The notes below the pieces were generated by a model, which saw only the letters and a list, made by a program, of their open reading frames with translations, did no database searches and was not told the DNA's origin. 64,000 nt of DNA, taken from NCBI RefSeq assembly GCF_018918205.1, contig NZ_JAHLQB010000056.1:16053-80052 (forward strand). The letters are read 5' to 3'. Made by a program: the position numbers and the translations under genes. How positions within the stretch are numbered: position 1 is the first letter of the stretch; each line of letters opens with the position of its first letter. Shown piece by piece: positions 31,222 through 39,661 of this stretch. Source of the stretch: Lachnoclostridium sp. MSJ-17 (lineage in GTDB: Bacteria > Bacillota > Clostridia > Oscillospirales > Acutalibacteraceae).

Positions 31222-33825
31222 ATGGCAGACTGGTATCAAAAAACAGGAGAAGAGGCGCTTAAGCATTTTGACGTCACGACCGACGGTCTCAGCTCTGAAC
31301 AGGCGGCTGAACGTCTCAAAAAAGACGGCGAAAACGTCCTCGCGGAGGGTAAAAAGAAAACCGTTTTGCAGGTATTCTTAAGTCAGTTCGCGGATCTGCT
31401 TGTGCTGATCCTCATCGCCGCGGCGATAATCTCGATGTTCTCGGGCAATATCGAGAGCACGATCGTTATTTTCGCGGTAATCATCATGAACGCGATCCTC
31501 GGCACCGCCCAGCACGTAAAGGCTGAAAAATCCCTCGACAGCCTCAAATCCCTGTCATCTCCGTCCGCCAAGGTTATCCGTGACGGTCAGAAGCTCGAGA
31601 TCGACTCCAAAAAAGTCGTCGCGGGCGATATCGTTGTTCTAGAGGCAGGCGATCTTGTCGTCGCCGACGGCAGAATTATCCGCAACTATTCGCTGCAGGT
31701 CAACGAGAGCTCGCTGACGGGCGAATCCACCAATGTCGACAAGAACGACGAAACGTTAAGCGGCGAAACTCCTCTTGCTGACCGCGCTAATATGGTATTC
31801 TCCGGCAGCCTTGTCACCTACGGCAGAGCGCTTGTCCTCGTCACAGAGACGGGAATGAATACCGAGATCGGACACATCGCTTCCCTGATGAATTCCGCCA
31901 AGGAGAAAAAGACTCCGCTCCAGCAGAGCCTTGACAAGTTCTCGGGCAAGCTTGCGATCATAATTATGGTAATCTGCGCGGTCGTATTCGGACTTTCGCT
32001 CTGGCAGGGCAAGACTATCATAGACTCGCTGATGTTTGCCGTGGCTCTCGCGGTCGCTGCGATTCCCGAGGCGCTGAGCTCGATCGTCACCATAGTTCAG
32101 GCTATGGGCACACAGAAAATGGCTAAGGAAAACGCCGTTATCAAGGACTTGAAGGCGGTTGAAAGCCTCGGCTGCGTTTCGGTTATCTGTTCGGACAAGA
32201 CCGGTACGCTCACCCAGAACAAGATGACCGTTCAGCGCATCTACATCAACGGCGAGAGCATACGCGAGGAGGAGCTTGACATACGTCTCGAAAGCCACCG
32301 CCGCCTGATTTACGACATGGTGCTCAACAATGACTCGAGCATTGTCGACGGCAAGGGCATCGGCGACCCGACGGAGTACGCTCTGATCGAAACCTCGCGC
32401 AGCATAGGTCTTGACGAGAATATTATCCGCGACACCCTCGGCAGGGTAGAGGAGGTTCCGTTTGATTCCGACCGCAAGATGATGAGCACAAAATACAAGC
32501 TCCACGGCGTGCCGCACATTCTCACAAAGGGCGCTCTAGACTCGATTCTCGACCGCTGCGTGAGTATTGCCACAAAGGACGGCGTGCGTCCGATTACAGA
32601 CGAGGACAAGAAAATAATTCTTGCACAGAATAATAAATATTCCGAGGAGGGCTTGCGCGTCCTGACCTTTGCCTACAAGGAAAGCGACGAGGCTCTCTCG
32701 GTTGAAACAGAATACGACTACACCTTCCTCGGTCTTGTCGCGATGATCGACCCGCCGCGTGAGGAGAGCAAGGCGGCTGTTGCCGACGCTATCCGCGCGG
32801 GAATCAAGCCGATAATGATCACAGGCGACCACAAGATCACCGCTTCGGCAATAGCAAAGCAGATCGGTATCATGCGCGACGGCGACATGGCTGTCACGGG
32901 CATGGAGCTTGACGCGATGAACGACGAAGAGCTCGACCGTGTGCTCGAAAAGATCTCGGTCTACGCGCGCGTATCGCCCGAGAACAAAATCCGCATCGTC
33001 GAGGCATGGCAGCGAAAGGGCAATATTGTCTCCATGACAGGCGACGGCGTAAACGACGCGCCCGCACTCAAGAAGGCGGACATCGGCGTTGCAATGGGCA
33101 TCACCGGCACCGAGGTCTCAAAGGACGCGGCTTCGATGATCTTGCAGGACGACAACTTCGCCACGATCATCAAGGCTGTCGCGAACGGCAGAAATGTTTA
33201 CCGCAATATCCGCAACGCGATTTTGTTCCTGCTCTCGGGCAATATGGCGGGAATCCTCACCGTGCTCTTTACTTCGATCATGGCGCTGCCGGTGCCGTTT
33301 GAGCCGGTACATCTGCTCTTTATCAATCTTCTTACCGACTCGCTTCCCGCTCTCGCGATAGGAATGGAAAAGCCCGAGGGCGGTCTGCTTTCCCAGAAGC
33401 CCCGCGACCCCAACAAGGGCATTCTCACAAAGGATTTCACGGCTCTGATGTTCGGTCAGGGCGCGCTGATAGCGGTTGTCGTAATTATTGCCTTCTATCT
33501 CGGACTGCCCTACGGAGCGTCCGCTGCGGCTACAATGGCTTTCTCGACACTCACCCTCGCGAGACTTTTCCACGGCTTCAACTGCCGCAGCAAGCGTTCT
33601 ATATTCAGCCTCGGACTTCTCAGCAACCTCTACAGCGTCGGCGCTTTCGTGCTCGGCTGTCTGCTGCTCGCTCTCGTGCTCTTCGTACCTGCGCTTCACT
33701 CCCTGTTCGTTGTGGAATCGCTTGACGGAATGATGTACGCCTATGTTGCGCTTCTTGCATTCGCTCCGACAGTCGTTATCCAGATTATAAAGGCTATTTC
33801 CGACAAGGTGAATAAAACCTCTTGA
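31222..33825 (+). CDS. P2-type cation-translocating ATPase (probable Mn2+/Ca2+ exporter)
   Basis: 867 residues. Cation-ATPase N-domain, LTGEST (actuator, ~residues 169-174), IPEALSS in helix M4 (ion-binding, close to PEGL of Ca2+ pumps), CSDKTGTLTQNKMT (phosphorylated Asp, ~325) and TGDGVNDAPAL (~607) are all present, with about ten helices. Sequence places it with SERCA/PMCA-like P2 pumps. The upstream yybP-ykoY riboswitch argues for Mn2+ efflux; Ca2+ remains possible. GGAGGT lies before the ATG. The ppa promoter overlaps its stop codon. Confidence 0.9.
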   Translation: MADWYQKTGEEALKHFDVTTDGLSSEQAAERLKKDGENVLAEGKKKTVLQVFLSQFADLLVLILIAAAIISMFSGNIESTIVIFAVIIMNAILGTAQHVKAEKSLDSLKSLSSPSAKVIRDGQKLEIDSKKVVAGDIVVLEAGDLVVADGRIIRNYSLQVNESSLTGESTNVDKNDETLSGETPLADRANMVFSGSLVTYGRALVLVTETGMNTEIGHIASLMNSAKEKKTPLQQSLDKFSGKLAIIIMVICAVVFGLSLWQGKTIIDSLMFAVALAVAAIPEALSSIVTIVQAMGTQKMAKENAVIKDLKAVESLGCVSVICSDKTGTLTQNKMTVQRIYINGESIREEELDIRLESHRRLIYDMVLNNDSSIVDGKGIGDPTEYALIETSRSIGLDENIIRDTLGRVEEVPFDSDRKMMSTKYKLHGVPHILTKGALDSILDRCVSIATKDGVRPITDEDKKIILAQNNKYSEEGLRVLTFAYKESDEALSVETEYDYTFLGLVAMIDPPREESKAAVADAIRAGIKPIMITGDHKITASAIAKQIGIMRDGDMAVTGMELDAMNDEELDRVLEKISVYARVSPENKIRIVEAWQRKGNIVSMTGDGVNDAPALKKADIGVAMGITGTEVSKDAASMILQDDNFATIIKAVANGRNVYRNIRNAILFLLSGNMAGILTVLFTSIMALPVPFEPVHLLFINLLTDSLPALAIGMEKPEGGLLSQKPRDPNKGILTKDFTALMFGQGALIAVVVIIAFYLGLPYGASAAATMAFSTLTLARLFHGFNCRSKRSIFSLGLLSNLYSVGAFVLGCLLLALVLFVPALHSLFVVESLDGMMYAYVALLAFAPTVVIQIIKAISDKVNKTS

Positions 33826-33850
33826 CATAAAATTTGCCATAATTTATAAT
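33822..33850 (+). promoter_or_regulatory. Sigma-A promoter of ppa
   Basis: Consensus TTGACA (33822-33827), 17-bp spacer, consensus TATAAT (33845-33850); its -35 overlaps the ATPase stop codon. Confidence 0.9.
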
Positions 33851-33872
33851 AGAAAAAAAAGGAGGTTTTTCC

Positions 33873-34412
33873 ATGAACAATATCTGGCATGACATCTCAC
33901 CTAAAAGAATTACCTGCGACCGCTTTTACGCAGTAATCGAAATATCAAAGGGCGGAAAAAATAAATACGAGCTCGACAAGGAGACCGGTATGCTCAAGCT
34001 TGACCGTGTGCTCTTTACCTCGACCCACTATCCCGCTAACTACGGATTCATTCCGCGTACATATGCCGACGACGGCGACCCGCTCGACGTTCTTGTCCTG
34101 TGCAGCGAGACCATTCTGCCAATGACTCTGGTAGAGTGCAAGCCCATCGGCGTGCTCAACATGATCGACAACAACAGCAAGGACGAAAAAATCATCGCTG
34201 TGCCGATCAACGATCCCAACTACAATACCTACAACGACATCTCGGATCTGCCCAAGCACCGTTTTGACGAGATCCGCCACTTCTTCCAGGTTTACAAGAC
34301 CCTCGAGGACGACAAGGAGACCGCGGCTACCGAGATTTCGGGCGTAGAAAAGGCAAAGGAAGTAGTTCAGCTCTGCATCGAGAGCTACATTCTCGACTTC
34401 CAGCTCGCGTAA
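33873..34412 (+). CDS. ppa: Inorganic pyrophosphatase (family I)
   Basis: 179 residues. DDGDPLDVLVL (~residues 65-75) is the family I signature with the Mg2+-binding aspartates; YELDKETGMLKLDRVL and HYPANYGFIP are the flanking active-site segments. The enzyme hydrolyses pyrophosphate released by biosynthesis. AAAGGAGG precedes the ATG; the promoter is fully consensus, indicating strong expression. Monocistronic, closed by a terminator. Confidence 0.95.
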   Translation: MNNIWHDISPKRITCDRFYAVIEISKGGKNKYELDKETGMLKLDRVLFTSTHYPANYGFIPRTYADDGDPLDVLVLCSETILPMTLVECKPIGVLNMIDNNSKDEKIIAVPINDPNYNTYNDISDLPKHRFDEIRHFFQVYKTLEDDKETAATEISGVEKAKEVVQLCIESYILDFQLA

Positions 34413-34420
34413 AAACAAAG

Positions 34421-34450
34421 GGCGCACCACCGGTGCGCTCAAATTTTTTT
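34421..34450 (+). terminator. Terminator of ppa
   Basis: GCGCACC-ACC-GGTGCGC (34421-34437) followed by TCAAATTTTTTT. Confidence 0.8.
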
Positions 34451-34468
34451 AAAATATTTCAAAAGCTG

Positions 34469-34496
34469 TGCAACACTTCGCCGTTTATTTGACACT
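34469..34496 (+). promoter_or_regulatory. Candidate ECF-type promoter of the sigma factor operon
   Basis: TGCAAC (34469-34474) and GACACT (34491-34496) are separated by 16 bp and resemble the TGCAAC/CGTC-type elements that many ECF factors recognise in front of their own genes. No sigma-A pair with proper spacing is present here. Inference from position and partial match. Confidence 0.35.
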
Positions 34497-34528
34497 ATAT
34501 ATATGAACGAATTCGTTGGAGGACGGAA

Positions 34529-35029
34529 ATGGACGGTAATAAATTAGTAAAAAAAGCCGCGGCAGGTGACAAGCAGGCGTTTGCCGCTCTGTACATAAGC
34601 TGCAAGGACAGCCTGTACCGCTACGCCTACTACAAGCTGCGTTCCGCCGAGGACGCCAAGGACGCGGTTTCAGCCTGTATCACGCAGGCGTACATGGGCA
34701 TAGGCTCGATACGCGACGAAAGGGCTTTTTCGGCGTGGCTGTTCCGCATACTCTACCGCGAGTGCTGCGCGATCATCCGCAGAAAGGCTCAGATATCCTT
34801 TGCTGAGATCGACGAGAACCGCTATATACTTCCCGACGAGACATATATCCGCAGCGAGCTCAGCGAGGCGCTTGACAGCCTCGGAACAGAGGACAGGGAC
34901 ATCGTGCTTCTGTCGGTCGTCGCGGGTTATAACAGTCAGGAGATAGCGCAGATGTTTTGCATGAATCCCTCTACGGTGCGTTCGCGCCTGTCACGCGCGC
35001 TCGGCAAGATGAGACAGTTTTTGGAGTGA
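34529..35029 (+). CDS. ECF-type sigma-70 family factor
   Basis: 166 residues: region 2 (FAALYISCKDSLYRYAYYKL...DAVSACITQAYMGIGSIRDERAFSAWLFRI) and region 4 (LDSLGTEDRDIVLLSVVAGYNSQEIAQMF...STVRSRLSRALGKMR), with no region 3. GGAGG lies 6 nt before the ATG. The next gene starts 5 nt after its stop and encodes a membrane protein with a short cytoplasmic end, in the place usually taken by an anti-sigma factor. Confidence 0.9.
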   Translation: MDGNKLVKKAAAGDKQAFAALYISCKDSLYRYAYYKLRSAEDAKDAVSACITQAYMGIGSIRDERAFSAWLFRILYRECCAIIRRKAQISFAEIDENRYILPDETYIRSELSEALDSLGTEDRDIVLLSVVAGYNSQEIAQMFCMNPSTVRSRLSRALGKMRQFLE

Positions 35030-35034
35030 GTAAT

Positions 35035-37092
35035 ATGAAAAACGATTTTGATTTTATCAGGGAAAAATTTGATTCCGACGGCGTAAACGCGCCCGACGGC
35101 ATAAACGAGGATTTGGTTCTGTCTGAGCTCGAGGGCGTCGAGCCTGTCAAGCCAAAGAAGAAAAAGACCGGTATGGTGCTCGGTATAACCTCGGCAGCGG
35201 CCGCAAGCGTCGCTGTGATAACCGCGGCAGCCTTCCTCGCGGTCAATCTTCTCGGCAAGCTTCCCGTGAGAAGCATCGGAACGCCTGTATCTGTCAGCGG
35301 AACCGCAAAGCTTCTGCAGTTCAATTCTCGCGACGAGGTGAAGAAGGCGGTCGGCAACGCGATGAAGTTCCGGGAAAATCTGTACAGCGGCGAGAGATAT
35401 AACGTTCTTGACGGCAATGTGCTTGAGTACGGAGCTGAGGAAAAACTCAACTCCGACAGCTATTCTGCAGGCTCGGCAAACGGCTCTGCGTCAGGCTCAT
35501 CGGGCGGTTCTTCGTCGCACAATTCGACCTATGTTCAGCACACGGGAGTCGACGAGGCGGACTGCGTCAAGACCGACAGCGAATACATCTACTACCTCGC
35601 GCCTGTTTCAAACGGAATGAAAAATCAGATACAGATCTACCGCGCGGCACGGAATGACACCGAGCGTGTGTCCGAGATTACTGAGCTTAACGACGAGCAC
35701 TTCCGCGAGTTTTACGTATACGGCGACCGTCTTGTCGTCCTTGCCGACGATAACCGCAAAAATACCTCGACCGCAGCGTCGGTTTACGATATTTCCGACA
35801 GGAGCAAGCCAAAGCTTATCGATTCCTTCTCCCAGAGCGGAAGATATATTTCCTCGCGCATGATCGACGGCACCCTCTATATGGTGTCCGATTACTACGT
35901 ATACGACGATGGCGATATTCCCGAGACCGGCAATTCAGGCGCGACTCCCGACGAGGTTCCCGCAAACTGCATTTATTCGGTGGAAACGCCCGCAGACAGC
36001 AGCTTTCTCGTTGTCAGCAGCGTCGATACCAAAAACGGCGCTAAGGTTCTCAACACGAAGTCGATTTTAGGCTCAGCCGATGATATCTACTGCAATCAGG
36101 ACTACCTCTACGTCAATGCGACTGAGTACGAAGCAAAGTACTATAACCGCATACTGAGCAACAGCTTTGCGGGCAATTACTACGCGCCGACGGAGGTTAA
36201 GACGCAAATCGTAAAATTCAGCCTCAACGATGACCTCGACGCCGTGGCGAGCTGCTGTGTAAACGGCGAGATCAATAACCAGTATTCCCTCGACGAGCAC
36301 AACGGCAATCTCAGAGTCGCTACAACTTCGATCAACGGCAAAAACAGCTTTGAAGTCAACAACCTCTATGTGCTCGATCCAGAGCTTAACCAGATCGGCG
36401 CGGTCGAGGGCTTTGCCAAGGACGAGAGCATCAAGGCAGTCCGCTACATGGGAGATACAGCCTACGTCATCACCTACGAGGAGACCGACCCGCTGTTCGT
36501 TATAGATCTGACAAATCCGTCCGACCCGGCAATCCTCGGCGAGGTCAAGATCAGCGGCTTCTCGACCATGCTCGTTCCGATTGACGAGAATACAGTCCTC
36601 GGCATAGGCTACAATACCGGAAACGTGTACTACACCGACATGGAGGTTCAGAACGGAATGAAAATTGTCACCTTCGACGTCAGCGACAAGAAGAATCCGA
36701 AGGTGCTCGACACGAAGGTCTTTGAGGACTATTACTCAGAGGTGCAGTACAATCCAAAGGCGCTTCTTGTCAATACCGAAAGAAACGACTTTACGATCCC
36801 GTTTTACGGCAGCGGCGACGGATACAGCGGCTACGACAGCTTTTCAGGGATAATCAACTTCAAGGTCGAGGACGGAAAGATAAATATTTTCGACGAGTAC
36901 CGCTCTGAGGTATTTGAAAAGAACAATAACGCCGAGGTCAGCCGCTGCGTATACATCGGTAATACAATATATATGCTCGGCACCACGTGGCAGGATATTG
37001 ATTACACCATCGACTACAGCGCGGATAAGTACTACGACGGCTATTATCTGCCCACTTGCAGCACCGCTATTGACTGGGTCGACTACAAATAG
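35035..37092 (+). CDS. Membrane-anchored beta-propeller protein, putative anti-sigma partner
   Basis: 685 residues from the ATG at 35035 (GGAG upstream, 5 nt after the sigma gene). A ~45-residue acidic cytoplasmic end (MKNDFDFIREKFDSDG...), one transmembrane helix after KPKKKKTG, a Ser/Gly linker (SANGSASGSSGGSSSHN), then a ~550-residue beta-propeller of the C-terminal 'beta propeller domain' family, marked by THVDEADCVKTDS-like HTGVDEADCVKTDSEYIYYL. No catalytic motif. Position and topology suggest that the short N-terminus holds the sigma factor while the propeller senses an external cue; this is inference. Confidence 0.8.
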   Translation: MKNDFDFIREKFDSDGVNAPDGINEDLVLSELEGVEPVKPKKKKTGMVLGITSAAAASVAVITAAAFLAVNLLGKLPVRSIGTPVSVSGTAKLLQFNSRDEVKKAVGNAMKFRENLYSGERYNVLDGNVLEYGAEEKLNSDSYSAGSANGSASGSSGGSSSHNSTYVQHTGVDEADCVKTDSEYIYYLAPVSNGMKNQIQIYRAARNDTERVSEITELNDEHFREFYVYGDRLVVLADDNRKNTSTAASVYDISDRSKPKLIDSFSQSGRYISSRMIDGTLYMVSDYYVYDDGDIPETGNSGATPDEVPANCIYSVETPADSSFLVVSSVDTKNGAKVLNTKSILGSADDIYCNQDYLYVNATEYEAKYYNRILSNSFAGNYYAPTEVKTQIVKFSLNDDLDAVASCCVNGEINNQYSLDEHNGNLRVATTSINGKNSFEVNNLYVLDPELNQIGAVEGFAKDESIKAVRYMGDTAYVITYEETDPLFVIDLTNPSDPAILGEVKISGFSTMLVPIDENTVLGIGYNTGNVYYTDMEVQNGMKIVTFDVSDKKNPKVLDTKVFEDYYSEVQYNPKALLVNTERNDFTIPFYGSGDGYSGYDSFSGIINFKVEDGKINIFDEYRSEVFEKNNNAEVSRCVYIGNTIYMLGTTWQDIDYTIDYSADKYYDGYYLPTCSTAIDWVDYK

Positions 37093-37101
37093 TATAATAA
37101 A

Positions 37102-37127
37102 AGGAGCCAACCGGAAGATTGGCTCCT
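37102..37127 (-). terminator. Hairpin terminator, stronger for the minus-strand gene
   Basis: AGGAGCCAA (37102-37110) pairs with TTGGCTCCT (37119-37127). The minus strand continues TTTTATTATAC; the plus strand has only a weak GATAATTT. Confidence 0.65.
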
Positions 37128-37136
37128 GATAATTTA

Positions 37137-37343
37137 TTAAAGCTTGAAATCCTCTATGGAATACGTACCTCTCAGGGTAATGCTGCGCGGAACGCGCATA
37201 AGCGGATCGTAGCTGAACGCTCTGCATTTGCCGTCCTGAATGCGCTTTGACTTTTTACAGCCCATAATTCCGTTTTCGAAAAAAGAATTTTCGCAGTATG
37301 AACAGTCGGGTGCGATATTTCTGCCGAACAGCTTGTTTTTCAT
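37137..37343 (-). CDS. Small four-cysteine protein
   Basis: 68 residues with CSYC (residues ~14-17), a later GCKK and DGKCRAF, giving a possible zinc-binding four-Cys set, then a conserved-looking SYDPLMRVPRS. No signal peptide. Close relatives are known to me only as hypothetical proteins of Clostridia. The ribosome site is AGAGGTG before the ATG. Monocistronic, convergent with the propeller gene and divergent from pgeF. Confidence 0.65.
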   Translation of the reverse strand: MKNKLFGRNIAPDCSYCENSFFENGIMGCKKSKRIQDGKCRAFSYDPLMRVPRSITLRGTYSIEDFKL

Positions 37344-37416
37344 TCTGAATCACCTCTGCACTAATAGTGTATCACAAGCGGGCATAAGTTTCAAGTAGAA
37401 TTTTGGAGGGATACCG

Positions 37417-38247
37417 TTGAATTTTCACTCAGTTACAATGCGCCTTAATAACCCCGATACCGTGCCTTATCTCACGCATAATTCTTTATCGGAAATAAGT
37501 TTTATAAATCACGCCTTCTCCACCCGTCTCGGAGGAGCGTCTCAGGGCGAGTTCAGCTCGATGAACATGGCGTTCAACCGCGGCGACGACCCTGACGCGG
37601 TCACGGAAAATTACCGCCGAATCTGTGAGAGCGCGGGATTTGAGTTTGAGAGCCTGACTGCTTCTGCTCAGGATCACCACACCGTTGTCCGCGCCGTTAC
37701 CCGCGAAAACCGCGGCGTCGGCATTTACAAGCCCCGCGATATGGAGAGCGTTGACGCTGTTATGACCAACGAGACCGGCGTTACGCTCGTGACCTACTAC
37801 GCCGACTGCACGCCGCTTTTCTTTGTCGATACCGGGAACAAGGCTATCGCTCTCGCTCACGCGGGATGGCGCGGCACTGTGGGACGTATCGGCGAGAAGG
37901 TTATAAAGGAAATGGGCGAGAGGTACGGCACAAAGCCTGAGAATATCGTCGCCGCCATAGGCCCCGCGATCTCGGTCTGCTGCTACGAGGTAGATCTGCC
38001 GTGCGCGGAGCATTTCCTCGCTCTCAAGGATTTGCAGACGGAGAAATTCGTGTTCCCGAAGCAAGACGGCAAGTTCATGATCGACCTGCTCGAGACGAAC
38101 CGTCAGATTCTCGCCGCAGCGGGCGTAAAGAACAAAAACATAACTGTCTCAGACCTCTGTACCAACTGCAACAGCGATCTGCTCTGGAGTCACCGCGCGA
38201 CAAAGGGTCACCGAGGAACGATGTCAGCGTTTCTGTGCTTAAAATGA
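37417..38247 (+). CDS. pgeF: Peptidoglycan editing factor / laccase-domain protein
   Basis: 276 residues starting at TTG (37417), supported by GGAGGG six nucleotides before it. FSTRLGGASQGEFSSMNMA, TYYADCTPLFFVD, ALAHAGWRGTVGRI and AIGPAISVCCYEV are the YfiH/PgeF (formerly 'polyphenol oxidase') motifs; the His/Cys set forms the zinc site. In E. coli PgeF removes wrongly incorporated L-Ser from peptidoglycan precursors; related proteins have purine nucleoside phosphorylase activity. Its stop overlaps the stop of the convergent rluA-type gene by 9 bp. Confidence 0.9.
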   Translation: MNFHSVTMRLNNPDTVPYLTHNSLSEISFINHAFSTRLGGASQGEFSSMNMAFNRGDDPDAVTENYRRICESAGFEFESLTASAQDHHTVVRAVTRENRGVGIYKPRDMESVDAVMTNETGVTLVTYYADCTPLFFVDTGNKAIALAHAGWRGTVGRIGEKVIKEMGERYGTKPENIVAAIGPAISVCCYEVDLPCAEHFLALKDLQTEKFVFPKQDGKFMIDLLETNRQILAAAGVKNKNITVSDLCTNCNSDLLWSHRATKGHRGTMSAFLCLK

Positions 38248-39183
38248 CTTTGCAAACCACACGTCCCTGACCGAGAATTCCTTTCCGTTAAGGTAACCGA
38301 GCGAGCCTGAGTCCCCGGTGAAGTTGAATATCAATTTATAGCTGTAAAGCGCCTGATAGGGAAATCCCCCGGGCGCTTTTTTACGTCCGTACTTGCTGTC
38401 GCCGACAAGAGGGTGCCCGATGCTCGCCATGTGCGCGCGTATCTGGTGCGTCCTTCCTGTAAGCAGCTCGATTTCGACAAGGCTGTATTTGCCGTCGAAC
38501 GAGAGAACGCGGTACTTTGTGCGGATCTCCTTTGAGCCATTGACCTCGGTTTTGTGAACCGTGACCTTGTTTTTGCTCTCGTTTTTCGTCAGAAATCCGC
38601 TGAGAATGCCGCTGTCCTTTTCCGGCTTGCCGTAAACAAGGCAGAGGTAGTATTTTTCGATTTCTCTCGTTTTCATCTTTTGGTTGAGTATGCGCAGAGC
38701 CTCCGCGTTTTTCGCGGCGATGACGATCCCGCCCGTGTTGCGGTCGATGCGGTTGACGAGCGCGGGAGAAAACGCCTTTTCCTCCTCAGGGTCGTATTCG
38801 CCTTTTTCATACAGGTAATGCTGCACGCGGCCTACGAGAGAGTCAAAGTGGTAGCTCTTGTCCTGATGCGCGATAAGCCCGGGCTTTTTGTCGAGCAAAA
38901 GGAGATTTTCATCCTCGTAAACGATATCGAGCTTTGACGGAGCCTTCATGAATTCATAGTGCTTTTCCTGTGCGGCTTCAAAGAACTCGTCCTTTATATA
39001 AAACGTCAGCACATCGCCTTCGCTGAGCATTTCGTCGGCAGCGCATCTTTTGCCGTTGCGCTTGACGCATTTTTTGCGGATATACATATACATCATTTTT
39101 TTCGGCATCGTGCGGAACCGCTTCTGCAGGAACTTGTCGAGCCTTTGTCCCGCGTCGTTTTTGCCTATCGTCAGTTCTCTCAT
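38239..39183 (-). CDS. RluA-family 23S rRNA pseudouridine synthase
   Basis: 314 residues from the ATG at 39183 (a longer frame adds 17 residues without family match). An N-terminal S4-like RNA-binding domain (RLDKFLQKRF...) is followed by the synthase core: LVNRIDRNTGGIVI holds the catalytic Asp (consensus HRLDxxTSG, here NRID...TGG), and LLTGRTHQIRAHMA is the second motif. RluC/RluD-type; the exact uridine target cannot be read. Convergent with pgeF, with overlapping stops. Confidence 0.9.
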   Translation of the reverse strand: MRELTIGKNDAGQRLDKFLQKRFRTMPKKMMYMYIRKKCVKRNGKRCAADEMLSEGDVLTFYIKDEFFEAAQEKHYEFMKAPSKLDIVYEDENLLLLDKKPGLIAHQDKSYHFDSLVGRVQHYLYEKGEYDPEEEKAFSPALVNRIDRNTGGIVIAAKNAEALRILNQKMKTREIEKYYLCLVYGKPEKDSGILSGFLTKNESKNKVTVHKTEVNGSKEIRTKYRVLSFDGKYSLVEIELLTGRTHQIRAHMASIGHPLVGDSKYGRKKAPGGFPYQALYSYKLIFNFTGDSGSLGYLNGKEFSVRDVWFAKSF

Positions 39184-39209
39184 ATTAATCACCGCTCTTA
39201 TCATACTGT
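39182..39209 (+). promoter_or_regulatory. Candidate sigma-E-like promoter of the spoVM unit
   Basis: ATA (39182-39184), 17-bp spacer, CATACTGT (39202-39209), close to the sporulation sigma-E pattern ATA-N16/17-CATACANT with one mismatch. It lies about 60 bp before the 47-codon gene and spoVM. SpoVM is sigma-E controlled in Bacillus subtilis; here this is inference. Confidence 0.35.
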
Positions 39210-39272
39210 AAAACCGCGAAAATTTCAAGCACACATTCGGCGTTACGGTATAAAATGACAGAGGGTGATACA

Positions 39273-39416
39273 GTGAGATGCAGAAAACAAAAGGTCCGCA
39301 CCTGCCTTTGGTTCGGACTCGGTCTGCTTGTCGCGTCTGTGCTGCCGACAGAATGGGTGCTGTGCGTGGCGGCTGCCGCGCTTGTGCTCGTCAGTTTATC
39401 TTGTGCTCGGAGGTAG
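39273..39416 (+). CDS. Small membrane protein upstream of spoVM
   Basis: 47 codons from a GTG at 39273 with AGAGGGTG six nucleotides before it. The product begins RCRKQKVRTC, then has two hydrophobic halves (LWFGLGLLVASVLP and VLCVAAAALVLVSLS) and ends CARR: a likely short hairpin membrane protein. Its last codons hold the GGAGG ribosome site of spoVM, so the two are probably translationally coupled. Family unnamed. Confidence 0.6.
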   Translation: MRCRKQKVRTCLWFGLGLLVASVLPTEWVLCVAAAALVLVSLSCARR

Positions 39417-39418
39417 TT

Positions 39419-39511
39419 ATGAAGGTTGTACTTATTGAAAATCCAAAGTTTTTCGCGGGACTGCTGAGAATGTTCTTCGGAATCAAAAAGGAGAAACAAA
39501 CCGTACAGTAA
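39419..39511 (+). CDS. spoVM: Stage V sporulation protein M (SpoVM), 30 residues
   Basis: The 30-residue product MKVVLIENPKFFAGLLRMFF followed by GIKKEKQTVQ matches SpoVM of B. subtilis (26 residues) at Met1-Lys2, the kink Pro9, Lys10-Phe11, Gly14, Arg17 and Gly21. SpoVM is an amphipathic helix that sits on the curved forespore membrane and recruits SpoIVA to start coat assembly. GGAGG lies five nucleotides before the ATG. A terminator follows. spoIVA and sipL lie 3-6 kb downstream. The gene is easily missed because of its size. Confidence 0.85.
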   Translation: MKVVLIENPKFFAGLLRMFFGIKKEKQTVQ

Positions 39512-39533
39512 TAATACACAAATTCAAACCCCG

Positions 39534-39577
39534 TCAGATGTGCATTGTGACAAAAACTTTGCGCATCTGATTTTTTT
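39534..39577 (+). terminator. Terminator of spoVM
   Basis: TCAGATGTGC (39534-39543) pairs with GCGCATCTGA (39561-39570) with one G-U pair, then seven T. Confidence 0.85.
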
Positions 39578-39578
39578 A

Positions 39579-39607
39579 TTGAACTTTCCAGCAAAAGCAT
39601 TTATAAT
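39579..39607 (+). promoter_or_regulatory. Sigma-A promoter of the cohesin-like protein gene
   Basis: TTGAAC (39579-39584), 17-bp spacer, TATAAT (39602-39607). Confidence 0.8.
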
Positions 39608-39661
39608 TAAATTGGTAATTTATATTGCGAATTATCGAGCAGTATTTAGGAGGTAATTAAC

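Noticed and set aside
39278..39511. A 77-residue protein reading through to spoVM from ATG 39278
   Set aside because: The first 47 residues have out-of-frame character (Arg/Cys-rich) and the GTG frame at 39273 has a better ribosome site; SpoVM starts at its own GGAGG-preceded ATG.
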